DNA from: a bacterium
Lineage (GTDB): Bacteria > Sumerlaeota > Sumerlaeia > UBA8349
DNA: 15,479 nucleotides
Assembly: GCA_013203855.1 (NCBI GenBank)
Contig: JABMPG010000717.1
Location: forward strand, 1 to 15,479
Direction of reading: 5' to 3'
Below the pieces are notes generated by a model. The model saw only the letters and a list, made by a program, of their open reading frames with translations. It searched no databases and had not been told where the DNA came from. Below, piece after piece: positions 9,001-14,723 of the stretch. Made by a program: the position numbers and the translations under genes. The first letter of the stretch is position 1; each line of letters opens with the position of its first letter.

Positions 9001-9097
9001 CCTCGAAAGCGTGCCCTCCGAGGCGGCCAACGTGACGGTGATCGAGGAGTACTCCGAACCCCGCACCGCGGTCAAGGTCTGGGAATCCTATCAGTAA
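3032..9097 (+). CDS. Giant secreted protein: GH141-like right-handed beta-helix plus 15 Ig-like domains
   Basis: A 2021-residue exported protein. Residues 1-32 form a signal peptide (basic start, hydrophobic 17-32, likely cleavage after SFA). Residues 34-110 carry the entry motif of many parallel beta-helix enzymes (YYVSPTGNDGNSG...PFATLEGAR), then GGTY and DSGG...PIVYKAYPGEQP. Next come ARWPN, NLLEELDTPGEYYIDRPSG and LYFWP, and a run of beta-helix coils (about 327-640) that includes ETGDAGVIYTGRDWGSWGN near 466-484. The domain closes with IPFDDIG near 688. This order resembles GH141-type and related carbohydrate-active beta-helix proteins, so polysaccharide binding or cleavage is inferred; the precise activity is unknown. 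From residue 697 on there are 15 Ig-like repeats. No LPXTG, PEP-CTERM, Por-secretion domain or C-terminal helix is visible. ATG 3032 is preferred over an in-frame TTG at 2927 because GGGAG (3019-3023) lies eight bases before it and the signal peptide begins there. Confidence 0.85.
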   Translation: MEKSRNQATKFQVARQVTLTAMFALLAVFSFAVDYYVSPTGNDGNSGSISQPFATLEGARTAIRDLKSASGLPVGGVTVYMRGGTYFRTSTFSLTSLDSGGSNSPIVYKAYPGEQPQLIGGSQIPSSWFSTLTSSSSAWSRINTAARGNVLQADLGSHGVTNYGTLVKRGYATNPQAAMEIFYNGEAMTLARWPNSGFVNTVAAPAGQYGGQFTYSDTRPSAWTQASDVWFMGYWHEMWAETYAQMSSLNTGSQTITLSTSLPYGIGAGMPYYALNLLEELDTPGEYYIDRPSGILYFWPTSSISSGQVLASVMTSSLISMSSTSYVTLEGLTMEACRGNAVSISGGTSSKVLRCTIRNTGTDGITVSGGTNHGIEESLIYNIGDQGAIIDGGTRSSLTPGNHYVRNNEFRKFGRWDKTIRAAIRVYGVGTTISHNEIHDAPHLAIMMYGNNHVVEYNDIYNVLKETGDAGVIYTGRDWGSWGNILRYNFIHDISSVNKRNPWDLVAFYNDDCDSGDTFYGNILYNIDGIGFLIGGGRDNTIDNNLIVNCGWGLFADQRGLAQIQWDTGQAYSASWDLEAKVEQYNYTSPPWSTSYPKLAQTMAQGQTEASHPKGNVVARNVFYNNSSWQKEGTWGASGAFNYFTFTDNLTNSNPLFVNAGALNMNLQPSSPAYSISGFQTIPFDDIGIQTTGGQSPVITTQPASKTVVPGGSVTFTVAASGASPMSYQWKKNGTSISGATSASYTINPVQISDAGSYTCTVTNVYGSATSNAAALSTDSTPVIVSHPASATVNVGGSATFSVTASGAAPLNYQWKRNGTDISGQTNNSMSIASAQTTDAGSYNCVVSNSSGSVQSNAANLTVNVSQSAPYITEQLPNTAASPGDTVTLSFGVAGTAPFSYMWRKETTILTNETNPTLVIENIQEGDESRYWCRVSNSLGHIDTRMATLSVNDLPAITAHPVSWTVNPGASVAFSVTASNATSYQWQKNAANIPGATSASYVISSAQQSNEAAYRCVVSNVSGSVQSSEATLTVNDAPVIATQPGSYTVLAGAAVNFTVAATGTAPFSYQWQKNGTAVSGATAASYAIAGVQSASAGSYTCVVANVAGSVESQAGVLVVNVPAAIITQPVSKSIQAGESATFTVAATGDAPLNYQWLKDGASLSGETGTNCVVASASEVNAGSYTCRVTNPYGTALSNAAALTVNAAAEPPTITVEPADKTVNPGENLTLTVMVSGSVPFTYQWYNGGSAISGATSANYDVAAVQESDEAGYWCRVSNLHGLDDSRLATVTVNDPPVIATQPASRTVNPGTQVTFNISATGTDPLTFQWLKDEVAIVGETAAICSVPSAESVNQGVYTCRISNMAGSVVSSGAILTVNAAPSITTQPVSRSAAEGAAVSFTVAATGSGPLAYQWKKNGTAIAGATTATYSIASVQTGDAGGYLCTVTNTYSSVDSNTAILTVDIPQTAPQLTAQLQNTTANPGETVTLSFGVSGTAPLSYMWRRETTILTSETNPTLVLSNIQEAAQARYWCRVSNAYGHIDTRMATVTVNDTPGITSQPASQSVSPGAPVNFSVAVTGTGPFTYQWRKDGVDIANATLATYAVASAQQSHEGQYTCRVTNSAGSVISNAATLVVYNPPAITQEPQDQTIEAGASVSFSVVATGDGTLAYQWRKDGVAVTNSGSISGATLAALTINPCQTANTGSYTCVVTNAYGNGTSAAAVLTVQQGAVPATIETDPVSQTVLGGENVALRVTATGDQPLTYQWKKSGANLTDDGRISGSKTANLAIQTIQTGDAGSYVCQVTNASGSDVSAVAQITVNDAAPTIVQQPPFVTYARKNSNAELVIVATGAGPMQYQWRKNGVNLVNGGDISGADTATLTIAKTEDTDSGNYTCVITNSAGTATSNGTYLWVLRWILIRSQPQPTTVNSGEAVILSLVAEGDEITHQWTKDGLALEDDVNIVGAQTSRLTIYESCGEDTGDYQCVVSDPLESVPSEAANVTVIEEYSEPRTAVKVWESYQ
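5120..9043 (+). repeat. Array of 15 tandem Ig-like domains within the giant protein
   Basis: Fifteen units of about 83-95 residues start near 5120, 5375, 5639, 5894, 6143, 6395, 6662, 6917, 7172, 7436, 7691, 7946, 8225, 8504 and 8780. Each follows the pattern P-x-I-x-x-x-P, a small/acidic turn, a beta strand of FTVAA type, YQW near the middle, GA-T/S-x-A, then DAGSYTC and a closing LTVN strand. The tryptophan in the C strand and the Cys in the F strand occur in all 15; the B-strand Cys of classical Ig domains is absent from all 15. Units 12-15 have a longer C'-D loop (for example NSGSISGA). Units 3, 7 and 10 form a subclass with YWCRVSN. The array probably acts as a stalk or as a set of carbohydrate- or protein-binding modules; this role is inferred. 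Divergence between copies is high, so the array is old rather than a recent expansion. Confidence 0.9.
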
Positions 9098-9128
9098 GCA
9101 AGTCCCGCCAAACCAGAGGACACTCTAC

Positions 9129-9160
9129 GGGGGCGGTTCCGAAAGGAGCTGCCCCTTCTT
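9129..9160 (+). terminator. Rho-independent terminator of the giant gene
   Basis: An 11-bp stem, GGGGCGGTTCC (9130-9140) and GGAGCTGCCCC (9145-9155), with two G-T wobbles and a GAAA tetraloop, is followed by TTCTTC. It starts 33 bases after the stop codon of the giant gene. The opposite strand has no T run at its 3' side, so it should act mainly on the + strand. The rest of the gap to 9360 holds no convincing gene; GC-rich arms near 9190-9225 might form a weak terminator for aspC on the - strand. Confidence 0.85.
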
Positions 9161-9360
9161 CATGAATCGGCCAGGATCTGCTTGAAATGCCCGGCCCGCG
9201 CACGACGATTCCATCGGCCCGGGCCGTCTCTATCCGTCCCTGAACGACGCGCTGCGCATGTGCTCGTACAGGTTCTCATATTTGGGCATAGCTCGAGGAT
9301 ACCACTTGCCACGACGCCCTGTTCATTTCGATCCATCGAAGATGCGCGCCCACCTTTGCC

Positions 9361-10554
9361 TCAGCCCAACACGTCCGCCACCGCTTCACACAGCCGGTCC
9401 ATGTTCGAAGGCGTCATTCCCGCCACGTTGATCCGACCGGAGCCGACGATGTAAATGGCGTACTTCTCGCGCAGTACCTGCACCTGGTCTTTTGTCAGGC
9501 CCGAGAAGGAAAACATCCCGTTCTGGCGGCGGATGAACGAAAAATCGCGGTTCACACCGCTCTTCTTCAACGTCTGGACGAAAAGATCGCGCATTTCCTG
9601 AATCCGGTCGCGGATCTGGCGCACTTCCTCTTCCCAGCGGCGACGAAGCACGGGATCGTTCAAGATGATCGTGATGATCTGGGCGCCGTGCGCCGGAGGA
9701 TTCGAATAGTTCGCACGGATGGCTTTCTTCAGATGGCTGAGCGCCTTCGCGGCCTGATCCGAGGAATCGCCCACCACGGTCAGAGCGCCGGTCCGCTCGC
9801 GATACAGCCCGAAATTCTTCGAGAAAGAGGAGGCGATGAGCATATCAGACCCTTTCTCGCCCAGGATGCGGACGCCCTGGGCGTCTTCATCAAGGCCCAC
9901 GGCCAGCCCCTGATAGGCCAGATCCACCAGCAGAACCAACTTCCGCGACCCCGCCATCTTCGCGATTTGCTTCCACTGTTCCACATCCGGGTCCAGCCCC
10001 GTCGGATTGTGACAGCATCCGTGAACAAGAACCACCTCGCCTTCTGGAATCTCTCCGAGCGCACCGATCATTCCGGCGAAGTCCAGAGACTTGCTTGCGG
10101 CGTCGTAGTAAGGGTAGGTCGCGATTTCGAGTCCAGCCGCTTCGAAAATATTGTTGTGGTTGGCCCAGGTCGGATCGCTGACCCAGATACGTCGGGCGTC
10201 ACAGGCCGTTTGCAGGAACTCGGCGGCCACCCGTAGCGCCCCCGTTCCGCCGGGAGTCTGAGCCGTGGCGGCTCGACAGTCTTTCAGAATGCTATGGTCC
10301 TCGCCCAGTATCAGTTTCTGGAGGGCGACCGCGTAGTCTTTCTCGCCCTCGATGGAAAGGTAGTCCTTGGTCGACTCCTGTTCCAGGAGACGCTTCTCGG
10401 CTTCCTTCACTGTTTCCAGAATCGGCGTCTTGCCGGAGGCATTCTGATAGACCCCCACTCCCAGGTTGATCTTGTTCGGATTCGCATCCGCGCGAAAGGC
10501 TGCGGTCAGGCCAAGAATCGGGTCGGGCGGCGCCATTTCAAGTCGGTCAAACAT
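9361..10554 (-). CDS. aspC: Aspartate (aromatic) aminotransferase, class I
   Basis: A 397-residue PLP enzyme of the AspC/TyrB subgroup. It exchanges the amino group between aspartate (or aromatic amino acids) and 2-oxoglutarate, linking the TCA cycle to amino-acid synthesis in the cytoplasm. Active-site residues line up with E. coli AspC after a shift of 12: W130 (W140), N183 in HNPTG, D211 and Y214 in VDLAYQG (D222, Y225), K246 in SFSKNFGLYRERTG (K258, the PLP lysine), R254 (R266), R280 in RANYSNPPAHGA (R292, which reads the side-chain carboxylate) and R374 in SGRINVAG (R386). Length matches the family. The start at 10554 follows GGAGGAG (10562-10568) by seven bases; the frame is open upstream, but that part has no family resemblance. 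AspC versus TyrB specificity cannot be decided because both keep R292. Confidence 0.93.
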   Translation of the reverse strand: MFDRLEMAPPDPILGLTAAFRADANPNKINLGVGVYQNASGKTPILETVKEAEKRLLEQESTKDYLSIEGEKDYAVALQKLILGEDHSILKDCRAATAQTPGGTGALRVAAEFLQTACDARRIWVSDPTWANHNNIFEAAGLEIATYPYYDAASKSLDFAGMIGALGEIPEGEVVLVHGCCHNPTGLDPDVEQWKQIAKMAGSRKLVLLVDLAYQGLAVGLDEDAQGVRILGEKGSDMLIASSFSKNFGLYRERTGALTVVGDSSDQAAKALSHLKKAIRANYSNPPAHGAQIITIILNDPVLRRRWEEEVRQIRDRIQEMRDLFVQTLKKSGVNRDFSFIRRQNGMFSFSGLTKDQVQVLREKYAIYIVGSGRINVAGMTPSNMDRLCEAVADVLG

Positions 10555-10725
10555 GGGGAAACTCCTCCGGGCTGGATGTGAGCGGATCGCATGACCCGCT
10601 GGAACTTGCAGCGATGTCCCCGGCCGCCGGAGCGGGGGGGACACCGTGGAAACCTGAAAAAGATCCTGATGGAACACTCCTCGGCTGTGCACCGTCTTGT
10701 GGCACAGTTGCCCTCGGCCGCGTGG

Positions 10726-12831
10726 TTAGAGCGCTGCCTCTTCCGCTTCTTCCTCTGCCGCGGTGGGAAGATAGTCCTCGTTGATGCGAATCTGGCTCTG
10801 CTGACGCTGATCCCACAGCCATTCGTTCAGCAGGGCCTGCTGGGCGAGGATCAGATAATTCAGCTCCAGCGCGGGCAGGTCTTCTTCGAACTTCGCCCGC
10901 TCCGGGTTGACCACGTCACGCATCCGCCAGACCAGATAGCCATTGGCGTTCCCGGCGCCGCTGCCGACTTCCGTGATACCTGTGTCGCCCGACCGGACGA
11001 TATAAGTGTCCTGGATGAAGTCGATCAGCCGGCCCCGCAGCGCCTGGGGGAGTTCGGTGCGGCTAAAAAGGCCTGTCGTCGTCATCGTACGCCCCTGAAT
11101 AACCGGATCAGTGGTCAGGAAGTCTTCGGACAGAAGCGTCCCCGTGGAAGAGTCATCGCCCGCCGTAATCTCCAGGAAGCCCTTTGTCGCCGCTTCGGCC
11201 ATCTCAAGGGCCTTGTCCACGCGATAGGCCGCCTCGACCCGGTCGCGAACCTCACGGAAATCCTCCGGCACATAAGAAGGCTTCTCATCCTTCACCGAGA
11301 CCACATACATGGTGTCTTCCGTATTCAGAAGCGGCGTCATCTCGCCCTTCTCGAACTCCGTGGTGATATAGTCCAGATCATCGTTGCGGATGAATAAATC
11401 CTTCGAGAGAACCGGCGAGGTGGTCAGCACCCACGAAGTCATCCCGTCCTGCATGCCCATATCCTGGGCGAGAGTGCTCACATTGCTGTAGTTGGGCACT
11501 TCGTTGGCGATCTCGTTCATCCGCTCGCTGAACGCGTCGTCCACAGCGCCACGCCGCGCCAGGCGTTTCGCCCGGTCGCGTACTTCCTCGAAATCCGACG
11601 TGCCTGCTGGCCGGGAATCCACGACCTGAAGGATCGAATAACCATTCGCGCCGCCCACCCAGGCCTGAACCGGCTCACTGATCTCGTTCTCCGCCAGTTC
11701 CAGTGCCTTCTCCACAAAGTCCAACCCGAACTCCGAAGCGCGATCCCTCGAAATCCAGCCCGGCACCAGCCCGCCCAACTTGGCCCCTTCACCGCTCAAA
11801 GTCGCGGACGTGTTCGACGGATCCTGGCTGATACGATCAGCCACTTCCGAAAAATCCGTCCCGGCCGCCATCTCCTCGCGTACAAGGCTCAGATGGCGCA
11901 ATGTCTCGCTCGTGCGCGCGTCATACTCCTCGCGGCCAAGCTGCTCCACTATCTGCTGAATCGGCAGAAAAACCTGGCGCACTTTCACCTGGCGGTCGTG
12001 GACGAACTGCTCCGGGTGGCTCTCATAGTACTGACGCAGAGCCGAATCGCTCAGCTCCAACCCGCTCGCCAGATCGTCCTTCTTCAGATAGGCATAGGCA
12101 TACTGACGCTGGCGGCCCACACGGAACTTCTCCTGATTCGCCTGATAGTACTGCTCCAGCAAGGCATCGGTCGTGGGGACCAGATCCTCAAAATCCGACA
12201 CGTTGAAAATGGTGTAGTCCATTTTCAGTTGCGCCTTCTGCAGCTGGTACAGATCCCAGAGCTCGTAATGCGAAACCTTTGCCTGATTGGTGAAGTCCTG
12301 GGCGGCCCGGCCCACGCGGGTGGCCTGATAGACGTAACTCTCATACTCCTGGGAGGAGTTGAAACCGCTCTGGTTCAGAACATAGGGAATCTGATCCTTG
12401 GGGACCGGTCCCAGATCCTGCTGGATGGCGGATCTCAAGTCGTTGCGGGTGACATTGATGTCCTTGCTGTCGGCATAGTAAGCCAGGATGCGCTGGTTGA
12501 TAGCCTCGCGGATCGTGTCGCGAATCGGAAAGATCTCATCCGCGTCCACCTCTTGAAGGATGCTCCGCGTGGCTTCGGGCCCGAAGGTTGACGTCAGCTG
12601 CTGCTGCATTTCGCGGCGGGTCTGACGCAGATCGGGCGCCAGCAAGACGATCCACCCGCCCTGCCCCTCTCCCCCCGGTTTCGGCGGACGGAACCGCGCG
12701 AACTCCGTGGGCTGCTGCTTGTCCCGTTGGGAGATGGCGTTCCAGCCAAAGTAGAACACGAAGGATGGGATGACCAGGATCAGGGTAGCGAGCATCACCC
12801 TCCGGGTTTTCGTGCGAAGCGTTTTCAGCAT
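10726..12831 (-). CDS. ppiD: PpiD-like membrane-anchored periplasmic chaperone (SurA_N / parvulin-like)
   Basis: A 701-residue protein with one N-terminal membrane helix (about 13-30, VMLATLILVIPSFVFYFGW) after a basic start, the topology of PpiD-type folding factors that face the periplasm near the Sec translocon. Residues about 60-200 resemble the SurA/PpiD N-terminal domain (including INQRILAYYADSKDINVTRNDL). A parvulin-like domain spans about 282-405 and contains GTDFSEVADRISQDPS and LGGLVPGWISRD. A second helical and beta region to 690 precedes an acidic tail. The two histidines usual in active parvulins are missing (Q286, S399). It is longer than E. coli PpiD (623 residues). The start at 12831 has AGAGGA (12842-12847) ten bases upstream. 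It lies between tyrS and aspC on the same strand. The 171-base gap to aspC holds a 6-bp hairpin (10685-10690 with 10702-10707) lacking a T run. An alternative name is simply peptidylprolyl isomerase-like protein. Confidence 0.82.
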   Translation of the reverse strand: MLKTLRTKTRRVMLATLILVIPSFVFYFGWNAISQRDKQQPTEFARFRPPKPGGEGQGGWIVLLAPDLRQTRREMQQQLTSTFGPEATRSILQEVDADEIFPIRDTIREAINQRILAYYADSKDINVTRNDLRSAIQQDLGPVPKDQIPYVLNQSGFNSSQEYESYVYQATRVGRAAQDFTNQAKVSHYELWDLYQLQKAQLKMDYTIFNVSDFEDLVPTTDALLEQYYQANQEKFRVGRQRQYAYAYLKKDDLASGLELSDSALRQYYESHPEQFVHDRQVKVRQVFLPIQQIVEQLGREEYDARTSETLRHLSLVREEMAAGTDFSEVADRISQDPSNTSATLSGEGAKLGGLVPGWISRDRASEFGLDFVEKALELAENEISEPVQAWVGGANGYSILQVVDSRPAGTSDFEEVRDRAKRLARRGAVDDAFSERMNEIANEVPNYSNVSTLAQDMGMQDGMTSWVLTTSPVLSKDLFIRNDDLDYITTEFEKGEMTPLLNTEDTMYVVSVKDEKPSYVPEDFREVRDRVEAAYRVDKALEMAEAATKGFLEITAGDDSSTGTLLSEDFLTTDPVIQGRTMTTTGLFSRTELPQALRGRLIDFIQDTYIVRSGDTGITEVGSGAGNANGYLVWRMRDVVNPERAKFEEDLPALELNYLILAQQALLNEWLWDQRQQSQIRINEDYLPTAAEEEAEEAAL

Positions 12832-12904
12832 GCTGAATTTGTCCTCTCGGAAGGTGTCGGAACACAAGGCTCCGGCAAAGCCTGAATATGTTGAAACGGC
12901 CCTG

Positions 12905-12997
12905 TTATGAAGTCAATCGAATTCTGCGGAAGCTCCGCTTCCCCACCTGCAAAACAAACTCCCCCGGCCCTAGCCGAGTCCCCTCGTCCTCTATCTT
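12905..12997 (-). pseudogene. Severed C-terminal tail of tyrosyl-tRNA synthetase S4 domain
   Basis: Immediately after the tyrS stop codon, the same frame runs on for 30 codons to a second TAA (12905-12907). The encoded tail begins KIEDEGTRLGPG and continues GEFVLQVGKRSFRRIRL, which is the expected end of a bacterial TyrRS S4 domain (usual form: D-G-x-K-x-x-D ... G-x-x-x-L-Q-V-G-K-R-x-F-x-R). The reading frame is unbroken, so only the stop separates it from the enzyme. With one residue at the stop, the enzyme would be 416 residues, a normal length. There is no start codon or ribosome-binding site of its own. It is a nonsense mutation, a base-call error or a readthrough extension; the sequence alone cannot say which. 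Confidence 0.85.
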
Positions 12998-14155
12998 TTA
13001 CCCGTCGCACCGCACGCTCCCTTCGCCGATCGCCTTGCGGGCCTTCCGGTTCGAGTCCGCCAGCTCGGCCTGAACCAGCGCCTCCGCGATCCACAGGTCT
13101 TTTTCGCCCTCCGGCAAACGAATCTCCATCTCTCGAATATCCTCGGGCAACTCCCGTTCCCGGAAAACCCGATCGAAATGCTCCGTGGCGTCCGTGGCCG
13201 CCTGTTCGTTATGGAACGCCGCCACCAGTTCACGGGCGATACGCGCCTTCAGATCTCTCGGGTGGAGATCCCCGCTCTGCATCCGGTTCTCCAGATCCTT
13301 CACGGCCTCTTCGGTATAGCTGAGCACCAGGCCGAGATAACTGACCATCTGCTCATCGCTGATACTCATCGTCTTGCCGAAGATTTCCTGGGGCGGCTCA
13401 GTGATCCCGATATAATTCCCCAGACTCTTGCTCATCTTTTTCACACCGTCCAGCCCGACAAGAAGAGGCATGGTCAGCATCACCTGGGGCTCCTGGCCCA
13501 TTTCCCTCTGAATCTCCCGCGCCAGAAGAAAGTTGAACTTCTGATCCGTCCCGCCCAACTCTACATCCGCCCGAATGGCCACCGAATCATAGGCCTGGAC
13601 CAGCGGATACAAAAACTCATGAACATAAATCGCCTGGCCACTCTTGTACCGCTTCTCGAAGTCGTCCCGCTCCAACATGCGGGCCACCGTGTATTTCGCG
13701 GCGAGTTCGATGACCTCCGTCAGACTCAACTTGCTCAGCCAGTCCGAATTGTGGTGGATCTCCGTCTTTTCCCGGTCCAGAAGCATGTAGACCTGATCGA
13801 AGTACGTCTCGGCGTTCGCCTCCACCTCCTCCCGACTGAGACGGCGGCGGGTCTCGCTTTTGCCCGACGGATCGCCGATCATGGCCGTGAAGTCGCCGAC
13901 GATAAAAACCACCTGGTGGCCCAAGTCCTGAAACTGACGCAACTTACGGATCGGAACCACATGGCCCAGATGCAGATCCGGGGCCGACGGATCCGCGCCA
14001 TACTTGATCCGCAGCGGCTTGTTCGAGTCCAGCGACCGCTGGATCCGAATCCCCAGATCGTCCTCGGGCAGAATCTCCACCGTCCCCATCTTCAATATTT
14101 CCAACTGCCGAAGCGCTTCCCGGCCCGGTTTCACCTGTTTCTGAGTCTTCTCCAT
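12998..14155 (-). CDS. tyrS: Tyrosyl-tRNA synthetase, interrupted in its S4 domain
   Basis: A 385-residue class Ic aminoacyl-tRNA synthetase that charges tRNA-Tyr with tyrosine. Visible are YGADPSAPDLHLGH (52-65; HLGH is the HIGH motif), GDFTAMIGDPSGKS (87-100), the tyrosine-pocket region YPLVQAYDS (183-191) and GGTDQKFN (201-208), and KMSKS (240-244). The C-terminal S4 domain starts near 352 and stops at VRCDG where a TAA (12998-13000) interrupts it; the missing tail follows in frame. S4 in TyrRS binds the tRNA, so loss should weaken charging but leave the catalytic core whole. The start at 14155 is set by the family N-terminus (MEKTQKQVKPGREALRQLEI) with AGGG at 14163-14166; the long upstream open frame is shadow. 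It is divergent from the small ORF and M48 gene, and 73 bases separate the tail from ppiD. Confidence 0.93.
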   Translation of the reverse strand: MEKTQKQVKPGREALRQLEILKMGTVEILPEDDLGIRIQRSLDSNKPLRIKYGADPSAPDLHLGHVVPIRKLRQFQDLGHQVVFIVGDFTAMIGDPSGKSETRRRLSREEVEANAETYFDQVYMLLDREKTEIHHNSDWLSKLSLTEVIELAAKYTVARMLERDDFEKRYKSGQAIYVHEFLYPLVQAYDSVAIRADVELGGTDQKFNFLLAREIQREMGQEPQVMLTMPLLVGLDGVKKMSKSLGNYIGITEPPQEIFGKTMSISDEQMVSYLGLVLSYTEEAVKDLENRMQSGDLHPRDLKARIARELVAAFHNEQAATDATEHFDRVFRERELPEDIREMEIRLPEGEKDLWIAEALVQAELADSNRKARKAIGEGSVRCDG

Positions 14156-14391
14156 AGTCACGCCCTGAACAATATTGAGATGCCAAACCGAAGAGCCGCC
14201 TACTCCAGAAAGATACAACTCCCCCTTTCTGGCAACCAAGCCGCCCGAAAAACCCACAAAATAGACAAGAAAACCTCTATCCGCCACAAAAATCGGTCCA
14301 CCCCCCAATGACGGGTGTACGACATGGCTAGGGGTTTGGGCGTTTTTCTCCGGATTCGGAAGCAGAATGTACTTCAGACTGGAGACTCGCC
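14156..14391. other. Divergent intergenic region between tyrS and the small ORF
   Basis: This gap is locally rich in A and T with several A runs on the + strand (T runs on the - strand) between 14220 and 14295, unlike the coding DNA around it. It must hold the tyrS promoter on the - strand and probably that of the small ORF and M48 gene on the + strand, but I could not find a -35/-10 pair with acceptable spacing on either strand. I see no T-box or other recognisable leader for tyrS. Confidence 0.4.
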
Positions 14392-14643
14392 GTGGCCAAT
14401 CTCCAGTCCCTCTCCAGCAGCTGGAATGATATCGCGGCAAAGATTCTCGCTCACTGGCCTGGGCGCTTGGTCTCCCGAACAGGCCAAGATCGTTCGGAAA
14501 CAGATCGAGGATTTCAGAATCTGACGAAGGAACTGGCCGATACCGTCCAACGTCATCACCGCCCTGCGCTGCTGACCCCGGTACTCGCTCCTTACGAAAG
14601 ACAGTTGACTTCCCTCTCCGAGATCGGTAGCTTTGAATCATGA
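14392..14643 (+). CDS. Small hypothetical ORF, possibly frameshifted
   Basis: An 83-residue frame starting at GTG 14392 with GGAGA at 14381-14385, six bases upstream, and ending at TGA 14641-14643. That stop overlaps two ATG codons (14640, 14643) that are in frame with the M48 gene. The protein (VANLQSLSSSWNDIAAKILAHWP... and NLTKELADTVQRHHRPALL...) is not one I recognise; it has no signal peptide or membrane segment. The middle (about 14458-14515) reads poorly in this frame, with many A/T third positions, while the neighbouring +1 frame there gives GAWSPEQAKIVRKQIEDFR with mostly G/C third positions. This suggests one inserted and one deleted base, either real or from assembly. It may be a broken gene, or not a gene at all. 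Confidence 0.35.
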   Translation: MANLQSLSSSWNDIAAKILAHWPGRLVSRTGQDRSETDRGFQNLTKELADTVQRHHRPALLTPVLAPYERQLTSLSEIGSFES

Positions 14644-14723
14644 TGGAATACAGAACGCGATCCTTGGCCGCCCCAGGCGGTCGACGTGATTTTCTATTCA
14701 TGAAAAGAACCGAGGACAAAACT

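Noticed and set aside
5120..9043. Regular repeats that could suggest a CRISPR or tandem DNA array
   Set aside because: The period is about 255 bases, the copies are diverged and in one reading frame; they are protein domains.
9230..9289. 19-codon frame on the - strand (MPKYENLYEHMRSASFRDG) after aspC
   Set aside because: It looks protein-like, but it is too short, has no clear ribosome-binding site and no recognisable relative; it could be a remnant of a lost gene.
9327..9340. Palindrome TTCGATCCATCGAA downstream of aspC
   Set aside because: Its two-base loop and lack of a T run make a terminator unlikely, and a single such site is not enough to call an operator.
10719..10760. tRNA-like string (GTGGTTAGAGCGCTGCCTC) on the + strand
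   Set aside because: It resembles a D-arm and anticodon stem, but there is no T-arm (GGTTCGA) or acceptor stem, and it lies in the end of ppiD encoding an acidic tail.
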